Below, in pieces: positions 29,170 to 38,124 of a stretch of DNA of 49,644 bases. Position numbers and translations under genes: made by a program. The stretch is taken from contig JAAWKM010000007.1 of the NCBI GenBank assembly GCA_022797375.1, forward strand, positions 1-49,644, read 5' to 3'. Numbering within the stretch: the stretch's first letter is position 1; every line of letters begins with the position of its first letter. This DNA comes from Lachnospiraceae bacterium (GTDB taxonomy: Bacteria; Bacillota; Clostridia; Lachnospirales; Lachnospiraceae). The notes below the pieces were generated by a model that worked only from the letters and a program-made list of their open reading frames with translations, did no database searches and was not told where the DNA came from.

Positions 29170-29813
29170 TGAAAGACAAAATTGTTTTAGTTGGTTTTGG
29201 AGGTCATGCAGAAAGTGTAATTGATAGTATTGAAGCATCTGGAAAGTATGAAATTGTAGGATATACTGATACAAATAACAAGATAAATTGTAGAGGGTAT
29301 ACTTACCTTGGGAATGATGAAAACTTAGAAAGTATATATCTTGAGGGTATACATAATGCTTTTATTACTATTGGATATATGGGAAAGAATGACTTGCGGG
29401 ATAAGTTGTATTATATGCTAAAAAAAACAGGATTTAATATGCCTGTTATAACTGACCCTTCAGCTATAATTAGCAGCAGTGCAGAAATTGGTGAAGGTAC
29501 TTTTATAGGCAAAGGATGTGTTTTAAATACGGGAAGCAAGATAGGCAGAATGTGTATTATTAACTCATGTGCACTTATAGAACATGGGAGTGTTGTTAAT
29601 GATTTTACACACATAGCTGTAAGGTCTGCCCTTTGTGGAAATGTCACCATAGGGAGTCATTGTTTTATAGGTGCTGCTTCAATTGTTATCCAAGGAATAA
29701 CAGTTGGAGAAAATGTTATTACAGGGGCTGGTGCAGTTGTAACAAGTAGTTTGCCAGATGGCTGTACAGCTGTTGGCATCCCGGCAAAACCAGTCAAAGA
29801 CAGGAGTTTGTAA
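29163..29813 (+). CDS. LegH/NeuD/PglD-type sugar O/N-acetyltransferase
   Basis: LVGFGGHAESVIDSIEASG, hexapeptide repeats, IGAASIVIQGITVGENVITGAGAVVTSSLPDG. Confidence 0.85.
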   Translation: MLMKDKIVLVGFGGHAESVIDSIEASGKYEIVGYTDTNNKINCRGYTYLGNDENLESIYLEGIHNAFITIGYMGKNDLRDKLYYMLKKTGFNMPVITDPSAIISSSAEIGEGTFIGKGCVLNTGSKIGRMCIINSCALIEHGSVVNDFTHIAVRSALCGNVTIGSHCFIGAASIVIQGITVGENVITGAGAVVTSSLPDGCTAVGIPAKPVKDRSL

Positions 29814-29814
29814 G

Positions 29815-30813
29815 ATGGAAAGGGCATTAATAATTGCAGAAGCAGGAGTAAACCATAATGGCGACATAAATGTTGCAAAAAAACTTGTGCTAGCAGCAAA
29901 AGAGTGTGGTGCAGATATCGTGAAATTCCAGACAGCGGATTTATCATCTCTTGTTTCAAAGTATGCTATGATGGCAGATTACCAGAAAAGAAATATAGGC
30001 AGGGAAACTAACCAGCGTGATATGTTAGAAAAGTTAATGCTTAGTTATGACGAATTCATTGAGCTTTATTCTTTCTGTAATAAAGCAGGTATACGGTTCC
30101 TTTCAACGCCATTTGATATTAAGAGTATAAAGTTTCTGAAAGATTTAGGGTGCAGTTTCTGGAAGGTTCCATCTGGTGAGGTCACAAATCTGCCGTATCT
30201 GGTTGAAATAGCAAAAACACATAAGCCTGTAATTTTGTCAACCGGTATGTGTACTATGGATGAAATAGAAGAAGCTGTAAAAATTCTGGAGCAATATGGA
30301 AGTAGTAGTATAACGTTATTACATTGCACTACAGAGTATCCTACGTCATTTGGACATGTAAATCTTAAAGCAATGTTATCTTTATATAACAGGTTTTTAA
30401 AACCTGTAGGATATTCAGATCATACAGAAGGTATAGAAATTCCTGTTGCGGCAGTTGCAATGGGTGCTGTAGTAATAGAAAAACATTTTACACTGGACAG
30501 AAAAATGGAAGGTCCTGACCATAAGGCAAGCCTTGAACCTGCTGGATTAAAAAAAATGGTTAAAGCTATACGTAATGTAGAAGCAGCACTTGGAAATGGA
30601 ATAAAACAGCCATTTCCAGAAGAACTTAAGAACAGGGTTGCTGCACGTAAAAGTATTGTAGCATCCAGGGATATATGTAAAGGTGAGGTTTTTGATGTGG
30701 ATAATATTACAACAAAAAGACCTGGTAATGGCATAAGTCCTATGGAATGGTTTAATGTTCTGGGTAAAACTGCAAAAAAAGATTTTAAGGAAGATGAACT
30801 GGTGGAATTATGA
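29815..30813 (+). CDS. NeuB/LegI-type nonulosonate synthase
   Basis: IIAEAGVNHNGDINVAKKLV, KVPSGEVTNLPYL, TTEYPTSFGHVNLKAM, GYSDHTEGIEIPVAAVAMGA, SAF-domain tail. Confidence 0.93.
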   Translation: MERALIIAEAGVNHNGDINVAKKLVLAAKECGADIVKFQTADLSSLVSKYAMMADYQKRNIGRETNQRDMLEKLMLSYDEFIELYSFCNKAGIRFLSTPFDIKSIKFLKDLGCSFWKVPSGEVTNLPYLVEIAKTHKPVILSTGMCTMDEIEEAVKILEQYGSSSITLLHCTTEYPTSFGHVNLKAMLSLYNRFLKPVGYSDHTEGIEIPVAAVAMGAVVIEKHFTLDRKMEGPDHKASLEPAGLKKMVKAIRNVEAALGNGIKQPFPEELKNRVAARKSIVASRDICKGEVFDVDNITTKRPGNGISPMEWFNVLGKTAKKDFKEDELVEL

Positions 30814-31970
30814 AGAAAATTGCTGTTATAACTGCAACAAGAGCAGAATATGGTTTACTTAAGCCAGTTATCATGTCACTGAGAGAGTATGAAAGCTCTG
30901 GGTTAAAAATTGATGTTGTTGTTACAGGAACCCACCTGAGTGATAACTATGGATATACAGTTAATGAAATTGAAAAGGACGATGTACGCATTGACCATAA
31001 AATATATAGTCCTGTAAATTCAGGAAGTCCATATGATATTTCTAGCAACCAGGCTGAAGTGTTGCTAAAGTTTACAAAACTTTTTATGCAGGAAAAATAT
31101 AATGCGGTGCTTGTTCTAGGAGACAGATATGAAATTTTAGCCATTGCAGCTGCTGCTGGAAATACAAATACACCATTATTCCATATGTGTGGAGGGGATA
31201 CTACAGAAGGGGCATCTGATGAATGGATACGCCATTCAGTGACTAAGATGAGTTATATCCATTTTGTGACTAATGAAGACAGCAGGAGAAGGGTAATACA
31301 ACTTGGGGAAAATCCTGACAGGGTTTTTAATTATGGTTCTACAAGTATTGACAACATTATAAATACAGAAATGTTTTCAAAGAAAGAGGTACTTTTAGAC
31401 ATAGGACTTACAGAATGTTGTTACGCTATTTGTACATACCATCCTGTTACAATAGGCAGCAATGATGTAGACTGGATGATATTACAGTTCCTGGAGGCAG
31501 TAAAAAAATTTCCGGACATTGAGTTTGTTGTTACTAAATCTAACGCGGACAGAGGTGGTGCAAGGATTAATCTGTTGTTAGATAGGGAAGAAAAAAATAT
31601 AAAGAACCTGCATGTTTTTGCTTCACTTGGGGTTAAACGTTATCTGTCCTTAGTGAAATACTCTATTTTTGTGCTCGGAAATTCATCAAGCGGTATTATT
31701 GAAGCTCCTGTATTTCATGTTCCATCTATAAATATAGGAGACCGACAGCGTGGAAGATTGCAGTGTGGAAGTATCATTAATTGTGGAGAAAATGTAGAAG
31801 AGATAATTAATGCAATACATTATGTCATGAGTGGAGAGTTCAGAAATATTTGTCTTAATGCTCAAAGTCCATATGGAACTGGAAACGCAGCAAATAAAAT
31901 TGCATGTAAAATAATAGAAGTAGTTAATAATGAATGTATTGATTTAAAGAAGAAATTTTATGATTTATAA
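30810..31970 (+). CDS. NeuC/LegG-type hydrolysing UDP-sugar 2-epimerase
   Basis: ITATRAEYGLLKPVIMSL, VLGDRYEILAIAAAAG, HMCGGDTTEGASDEWIRHSVTKMSYIHF, VGNSSSGIIEAP-type motif (LGNSSSGIIEAPVF). Confidence 0.93.
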   Translation: MKKIAVITATRAEYGLLKPVIMSLREYESSGLKIDVVVTGTHLSDNYGYTVNEIEKDDVRIDHKIYSPVNSGSPYDISSNQAEVLLKFTKLFMQEKYNAVLVLGDRYEILAIAAAAGNTNTPLFHMCGGDTTEGASDEWIRHSVTKMSYIHFVTNEDSRRRVIQLGENPDRVFNYGSTSIDNIINTEMFSKKEVLLDIGLTECCYAICTYHPVTIGSNDVDWMILQFLEAVKKFPDIEFVVTKSNADRGGARINLLLDREEKNIKNLHVFASLGVKRYLSLVKYSIFVLGNSSSGIIEAPVFHVPSINIGDRQRGRLQCGSIINCGENVEEIINAIHYVMSGEFRNICLNAQSPYGTGNAANKIACKIIEVVNNECIDLKKKFYDL

Positions 31971-32015
31971 ATTCTTCATTAAAATGTGGGATGTAAATTG
32001 GAGGTGTAATATAAA

Positions 32016-33008
32016 GTGTTGAATATTGTTGTAATAGGACTGGGGTCAATGGGAAAACGCAGAATCCGCCTTCTGAAATCAATAAGTAATAATATTGTAT
32101 TATTTGGTGTGGATAAAAGTAAAGAACGTTGTATACAGGTTAATATTGAATACTGCATGAATACATATACAAGTTTGGAAGAGGTTCTGTGCATCCCGGG
32201 TTTAAAACTAGATGCAGCAGTTGTTTCAACATCTCCATTATCACATGCATATATTATTAATAAGTGTCTTACAGAAGGGCTGCATGTTTTTACTGAACTA
32301 AACTTGTCAAATAATAAGTATAATGAAAATATAGAAATGGCATCTAGTAAAGAAAAAGTTTTGTTTCTTTCGTCAACTTTTTTATATCGGGATGAGGTAA
32401 ATTATATACAAAAAAAAGTAAAAGAATGTAATTTAAATTTGAATTATAATTATCATGTTGGGCAATATCTGCCAGACTGGCATCCCTGGGAAAATTATAA
32501 AGATTTTTTTGTTGGTGATAAGAGGACTAATGGATGCAGGGAAATTTTTGCCATTGAATTTCCTTGGATTCAAAAAGTATTTGGACAAGTTAAAAACTTT
32601 AATGTGGTTAAAGGCAGATGTTCTTTATTAGATATAGATTATCCAGATACATATCATCTTTTACTTTGTCATGAGAATGGCACGATAGGGTCATTACAAG
32701 TTGATATAGTTTCAAGAAAAGCTGTAAGAAACTTAGAAGTTTATGGTGAAAATATATATTTATCATGGGATGGTACACCTGAAGGATTAAGACTGTATAA
32801 TTTTGAAACAAAAAAGAATGAAGATGTTATTTTATATGATAATGCAGAACATCTTGATTGTTATAGCAGTTTTGTTATAGAGAATGCATATAAGAATGAA
32901 CTTAAAGCTTTTTTGGAAGAAATTTCTGGTAAGAAGGCAGCAAAATATAGTTTTGAGGAAGATATAGAAACATTAGAGCTAATTGACAGAATTGAGAAAA
33001 AAGTTTGA
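32016..33008 (+). CDS. Gfo/Idh/MocA family oxidoreductase
   Basis: N-terminal VVIGLGSMGKRRIRLL Rossmann motif; VGQYLPDWHPWENYKDFFVG. Confidence 0.8.
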   Translation: MLNIVVIGLGSMGKRRIRLLKSISNNIVLFGVDKSKERCIQVNIEYCMNTYTSLEEVLCIPGLKLDAAVVSTSPLSHAYIINKCLTEGLHVFTELNLSNNKYNENIEMASSKEKVLFLSSTFLYRDEVNYIQKKVKECNLNLNYNYHVGQYLPDWHPWENYKDFFVGDKRTNGCREIFAIEFPWIQKVFGQVKNFNVVKGRCSLLDIDYPDTYHLLLCHENGTIGSLQVDIVSRKAVRNLEVYGENIYLSWDGTPEGLRLYNFETKKNEDVILYDNAEHLDCYSSFVIENAYKNELKAFLEEISGKKAAKYSFEEDIETLELIDRIEKKV

Positions 33009-33086
33009 AAGAAGTTTTCTTGATTCTTTGCTGTTACTTTATTATTTAAAACGAGTTAGTTAAATAAAGAAGGATAGTGTATAAAC

Positions 33087-34031
33087 ATGAAAAAATGGAA
33101 AATATTATTTGTTGGTGTTGGTTCTATTGCAAAAAGACATATAAAAAATATTGTTAGCATTATGGAAAAAAGAAATGAAGCAATACAGGTTGATGTACTT
33201 CGTTCTGGTAAAGGGAGTGATTTAGAAGATGATATTAAGTGTTTTATATCTTCAGTTTATAACTTAGATAGCCAGGTTTCTGGAGGTTATGATATTGTAT
33301 TTGTAACTAACCCTACACAGCTCCATATAGAAACTATTATAAAATTTCATGATAAAAGCCAGCATTTTTTTATAGAAAAGCCATTATGTATGTTAACACA
33401 AACAGACTTGTCTGTTCTTGATTTTAGAAAAGAAAGTATATATTATGTGGCGGCCCCGCTTAGGTATAACCCTGTAATTCAATATATTAAAGAAAATATT
33501 TGTCATGAAAATATATTATCTGTAAGAAGTATTAGTTCTAGTTATCTTCCAGACTGGAGACAGGATATAGATTATAGAAATACATATAGTGCATACAGAA
33601 ATATGGGTGGTGGCGTTAGCATAGACCTTATTCATGAATGGGATTATTTAACCTATCTTTTTGGATTTCCAGAAAAAATGAAATGTATTTGTGGAAAAAA
33701 ATCAAAATTAGAAATTGATAGTGATGATATTGCAATTTATATAGCAGAGTATAAAGATAAAACAACTGAAATCCATTTAGATTATTTTGGACAAAAAACT
33801 ATAAGGGAAATTATGATTTTTACTGATAATGATACTATTATAGGTGATATAGCCAATAATGAAATTATTTTTTTAAAAACTGGAAAAAGGATTTTATTTA
33901 ATGAAACGCGCAATGATTACCAAAAACGGGAACTTTATAGTTTTCTAGATATGATTTCTGGAAAAATTGTAAATCATAATAATATTTCACATGCTTTAGA
34001 AGTTTTAAAATTGACCCAGGGGGAATTATAA
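33087..34031 (+). CDS. Gfo/Idh/MocA family oxidoreductase
   Basis: LFVGVGSIAKRHIKNI, FIEKPLCM, LPDWRQDIDYRNTYSAYRNMGGGVSIDLIHEWDYL. Confidence 0.82.
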   Translation: MKKWKILFVGVGSIAKRHIKNIVSIMEKRNEAIQVDVLRSGKGSDLEDDIKCFISSVYNLDSQVSGGYDIVFVTNPTQLHIETIIKFHDKSQHFFIEKPLCMLTQTDLSVLDFRKESIYYVAAPLRYNPVIQYIKENICHENILSVRSISSSYLPDWRQDIDYRNTYSAYRNMGGGVSIDLIHEWDYLTYLFGFPEKMKCICGKKSKLEIDSDDIAIYIAEYKDKTTEIHLDYFGQKTIREIMIFTDNDTIIGDIANNEIIFLKTGKRILFNETRNDYQKRELYSFLDMISGKIVNHNNISHALEVLKLTQGEL

Positions 34032-34032
34032 G

Positions 34033-34782
34033 ATGAAAATTTTATTTACTATTTGTGGAAGGGCAGGTTCTAAAGGAATAAAAAGCAAAAATATACAAAG
34101 TTTTGTAGGAAATTATTTGCCTTATTATACAATTTCTGCATTAGATTTATTCTTAAAAAATACAGATTTAGATATTAGTAGTGATATAATTGTTAATTCT
34201 GATAGTGATATGTTAATAAAGATAATGAAAGAAAATACTATAAGACCAGTAGAAATAATAAAACGTAATCCAAATCTTGCTGGTGATACAATTGGTAAAA
34301 TTGAAGTTATAAAGGATTGCCTTGTTAAGATGGAAGAGAGAAAGGGATATTCTTATGAAATAGTAGTTGATTTAGATATTACTTCTCCTTTACGCACATC
34401 TAGTGATATAGATAAACTTATTAAAAAGCATATAGATAAACATCCGGATGTCACAATATCTGTAACATCTGCAAGGAGAAATCCTTATTTTAACCAAGTT
34501 ATGAGTTGTGAAAATGGAGTTAGAAAGGTTATTGAATCGGATTATACAGCAAGACAACAGGCGCCAAAAGTATTTGATATGAATGCTTCTTTATATGCTT
34601 ATTCTCCTGGTTATCTGAAAAGTGGAAGAAATATTTTAGATGGCTATTGTGAATATATTGAAATGTATGATACAGGAGTGCTTGATATTGATAATGAAAA
34701 TGATTTTGAATTAATGGAAGTCATTGCAAAATACCTTTTTAAGAAAACCCCCGGTTTTGCAGAAATTTATAAAAATATATAA
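34033..34782 (+). CDS. CMP-nonulosonate cytidylyltransferase (NeuA/LegF type)
   Basis: ICGRAGSKGIKSKNI, LDITSPLRTSSDIDKLI, TARRNPYFNQV (SARRNPYFNQVM), DMNASLYAYS. Confidence 0.87.
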   Translation: MKILFTICGRAGSKGIKSKNIQSFVGNYLPYYTISALDLFLKNTDLDISSDIIVNSDSDMLIKIMKENTIRPVEIIKRNPNLAGDTIGKIEVIKDCLVKMEERKGYSYEIVVDLDITSPLRTSSDIDKLIKKHIDKHPDVTISVTSARRNPYFNQVMSCENGVRKVIESDYTARQQAPKVFDMNASLYAYSPGYLKSGRNILDGYCEYIEMYDTGVLDIDNENDFELMEVIAKYLFKKTPGFAEIYKNI

Positions 34783-35057
34783 ATATAAGATTAAAATTTT
34801 ATAAAAATCAGATTTTACAATATGAAGTGGTTAGTATACGTTATATGGCTTAAGTTCCATGGAAATATACAACATTAATAAGTTCATTTAATACATTTGG
34901 TTTAAATGTAATGGCATGTTGTATTTAAAAAGATGGATGGACAAAATCTGGGATTCAAGGTAGCAGCTATATATTTAGAGATTATATTGGTGTTATTTTA
35001 TGGAAATGGTATGTTCTTTAATTTTTATTTATCTTCAGTTTCAAGGGAGGGAATATT

Positions 35058-35411
35058 TTGAGCAGATATAGTATGGGTATATTTAAAAAACTGGTGTTGT
35101 ATTTAATTGACATGGGGAAAGAAGTTAATTTATATTTATGTCCATTGCTAGCATCATTGTGGTACAGAATTGAAAATGATGGTGGTTTAAATGAATATTA
35201 TATCCTGTATAAAATAGAAATATTTGTAAATGAAATTGCCAGAAAGTATAGCCTGAGAATTAAAAATTACTATAATCCATACAATTTAAATATTAAAGAA
35301 AAAAATTTTTACAATACACATTATTTACAGTATGAACAATTAAATAAGTTTTTGAATTTTACTTTAAATTCTGATAATAAAAAAGGAAAACAGTATAATC
35401 TACATATATAA
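35058..35411 (+). pseudogene. Probable C-terminal remnant of an SGNH-hydrolase-like protein
   Basis: 117 aa; VLYLIDMGKEVNLYLCPLLASLWYRI... and LRIKNYYNPYNLNIKEKNFYNTHYLQYEQLNKFL resemble the C-terminal part of SGNH/GDSL-like proteins in such loci; about 270 nt of non-coding DNA lies upstream. Confidence 0.3.
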
Positions 35412-35428
35412 TACAAAGGAGGAAAATT

Positions 35429-36757
35429 TTGATAAAAGTAATTACATATGGTACATATGATTATTTACATTATGGACATATCAGACTGCTTGAGAGAGCA
35501 AAGGAGCTTGGAGATTATTTAATTGTTGGAATAACAGCAGATGATTTTGATAAGAAACGTGGCAAAATAAATGTACAACAGCCTTTAATGGAAAGGGTTG
35601 AAGCAGTCAGGAAGTTAAACATTGCAGATGAAATTATTATTGAGGAATATGAAGGCCAGAAAATTGAAGATATAAAAAAATACAATATAGATATATTCAC
35701 AGTCGGTTCTGACTGGACTGGCAAATTTGATTACCTAGAGGAATACTGTGAAGTAGTATACTTGGAAAGAACACAAGGTGTATCCAGTTCCGAAATAAGA
35801 CAAAAAAAGCAAAATATTAGAATAGGCTTAGTTGGTGATTCTTTATTTATAAATAAGGTGATTAATGAGGCAGAATATGTTAATGGAATTCAAATAACAG
35901 GATTATGTTCAAAAAACCAGAAACTTGGATATGTTATGAATGGAGATATTAAAATTACTGATGACTTTGAAGAATTGGCAGATAATGTGGATGCTGTTTA
36001 TGTGAGGTCAATACCAGAAGAACATTATAGACAGATTAAGTATGCATTAGATAAAAATATACATGTATTATGTGAATCTCCTATAACATTATATGAAAAG
36101 AAAAGCATTGAATTATTTAATATTGCAACAGAAAAAAATATAATTTTAATGGAAGCAATAAAAACAGCATATGCAACAGCATTTTCAAGATTATTACTAT
36201 TAGTTAAGGGAGGTAAAATTGGGGATGTTGTTTCAGTATTAGCAACATGTACAAGTTTAAAAACGGATTTTAGCAAAAATGATACAGAGTGGAAAGGGAT
36301 ATATGAATGGGGGCCAACTGCATTGCTTCCAGTATTTGAAATTTTAGGTACAGAGTTTATTAATTATAATTTTATATCTCATTTTAAAGACGAGGAAAAA
36401 AAGCAGGACGCTTTTACTAAAATTGATTTTATTTTTAAAAATGCTACAGCATCTGTTATTGTTGGTGATGGAGTTAAATCAGAGGGTGAACTGGTTGTTT
36501 CTGGCACAAAAGGTTATATATATGTACCAGCGCCTTGGTGGAAAACTGATTATTTTGAAATAAGATATGAAAATCCTTGTGAAAATAAGAGATATTTTTA
36601 CCAATTAGAGGGAGAGGGAATAAGATACGAGTTAGTAGCATTTACCAGAGCCATTGAAGCAGCGCAATCTATATCTAAAATTAATACTGATATTTCAAAA
36701 AAAATATCTTTAATTATGGAAAAATTTAATAAAAAAGAAAATATGAGTATTATATAG
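35429..36757 (+). CDS. Fusion: TagD-like glycerol-3-P-type cytidylyltransferase plus Gfo/Idh-like oxidoreductase
   Basis: N-terminal VITYGTYDYLHYGHIRLLERAKELGDYLIVGITAD ... ERTQGVSSSEIRQ, then IRIGLVGDSLFINKVINEAEYVNG...CESPITLYEKKSIELFNIATEKNIILMEAIKTAY. Confidence 0.85.
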   Translation: MIKVITYGTYDYLHYGHIRLLERAKELGDYLIVGITADDFDKKRGKINVQQPLMERVEAVRKLNIADEIIIEEYEGQKIEDIKKYNIDIFTVGSDWTGKFDYLEEYCEVVYLERTQGVSSSEIRQKKQNIRIGLVGDSLFINKVINEAEYVNGIQITGLCSKNQKLGYVMNGDIKITDDFEELADNVDAVYVRSIPEEHYRQIKYALDKNIHVLCESPITLYEKKSIELFNIATEKNIILMEAIKTAYATAFSRLLLLVKGGKIGDVVSVLATCTSLKTDFSKNDTEWKGIYEWGPTALLPVFEILGTEFINYNFISHFKDEEKKQDAFTKIDFIFKNATASVIVGDGVKSEGELVVSGTKGYIYVPAPWWKTDYFEIRYENPCENKRYFYQLEGEGIRYELVAFTRAIEAAQSISKINTDISKKISLIMEKFNKKENMSII

Positions 36758-36824
36758 ATAGTCTATAAGTATTAAGTATATAAGGAATAATAACAATATA
36801 TTTATAAGTATAATTATATTTGAA

Positions 36825-37901
36825 ATGAGGAATAAAATGTATTATTTAAATAAAAATATTAAAAATTTAAGTAGAATTTTTGACCAAAATGAGCGTAAGG
36901 ATTACCTTAGACTGGATTTAAATGAAAATCCCGGAGGACTTCCAGAGGAATTTATTAACAGGGTTTTGAAAAAAGTTACACCACAGCTTATTTCACAATA
37001 TCCAGAAACACTTCATTTTACAGAGGTTTTAGCAGACCATTTAAAGACAGATATAAACCATATATGTCTGGTTAATGGTTCGGCAGAAGGTATTAGATAT
37101 ATAATACAAGCATTCACGTCAGAAAATGGGAAAATTGTTGGTGTTGTACCATCATATTTTATGTTTCAAGTTTATTCTGGCATGTATGGAAGAAATTTTG
37201 TAAAAATTACTTATGATAATGACCTTTCAATGAATATTGGAAATATTATTTCTGAACTTACAAATGATACGCAATTACTAGTTCTTTTAAATCCAAATAA
37301 TCCAATGGGTAATGTTTATTCAGATAAAGAATTTGAAAAAATTATGGAAGTATGCAGGAAAAAACAGATTACAATTCTGATAGATGAAGCATACCATTAT
37401 TTTTATCCAAAAACATTTATTAAATATGCACTTAATGAGAGACATGTTTTTATTACTAGAACATTTTCAAAATTATTTTCTATGGCAGGATGCAGGCTTG
37501 GTTATGTAGTTGGACATCCGGAGGATGTCAAAATGGTACAGAAGTTATGTACACCACATAATACAAATGCATTTGCCATGCTCATTGCTGAGGAGATTTT
37601 AAATACACCTGGTTTGCTTGATTCTTTAATTACAAAGTTTAATGAAGGACGTAAATATCTAATTGAATCATTAGAACAGAATGAATACCGTCATAAAGGA
37701 GATGCTGGTAATTTTATTTTTATAGAACCAAAAACTGAAGCCCAAGTTATTGTTGACAAATTAAAGACAGAAAAGAAAATATTAATTAAAACATATCCGA
37801 ATGTAGGTGAATTAGGAAATTGTCTGAGAGTTTCTATCGGAGAAAAACAATATATGGAAATATTTATTAATGCTTTACTTGAAGTAGATAAGAAATTATA
37901 A
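36825..37901 (+). CDS. Class I/II PLP aminotransferase (HisC/CobD-like)
   Basis: LDLNENPGGLPEEF, LLNPNNPMGNVYSDKE, IDEAYHYF, RTFSKLFSMAGCRLGYVVG. Confidence 0.85.
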   Translation: MRNKMYYLNKNIKNLSRIFDQNERKDYLRLDLNENPGGLPEEFINRVLKKVTPQLISQYPETLHFTEVLADHLKTDINHICLVNGSAEGIRYIIQAFTSENGKIVGVVPSYFMFQVYSGMYGRNFVKITYDNDLSMNIGNIISELTNDTQLLVLLNPNNPMGNVYSDKEFEKIMEVCRKKQITILIDEAYHYFYPKTFIKYALNERHVFITRTFSKLFSMAGCRLGYVVGHPEDVKMVQKLCTPHNTNAFAMLIAEEILNTPGLLDSLITKFNEGRKYLIESLEQNEYRHKGDAGNFIFIEPKTEAQVIVDKLKTEKKILIKTYPNVGELGNCLRVSIGEKQYMEIFINALLEVDKKL

Positions 37902-37906
37902 CATAT

Positions 37907-38070
37907 TTCTGATACTTCACAGGATGGGAATTATCGAAAACCCACTACTTAAGAGAAACATATCTACACATAAACGAAAAAGGATACCATATTATTTTAG
38001 ATTGGTATTGAATGTAATTAAGTAAAAAATCAAAGTTTGGAAACTAAAAGCAAGTAGTAAATTTTACACT
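37907..38070 (+). repeat. Degenerate direct repeat, copy A
   Basis: Shares ttctgata, ataaacgaaaaa, catattatttt, attggtattgaatgta and aaactaaaagca blocks in the same order as 46761-47030. Confidence 0.75.
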
Positions 38071-38124
38071 GCATATTATATATGCAGAGCAAGAAAATGG
38101 TTTAGGAAGGAATATAGGAGCATC

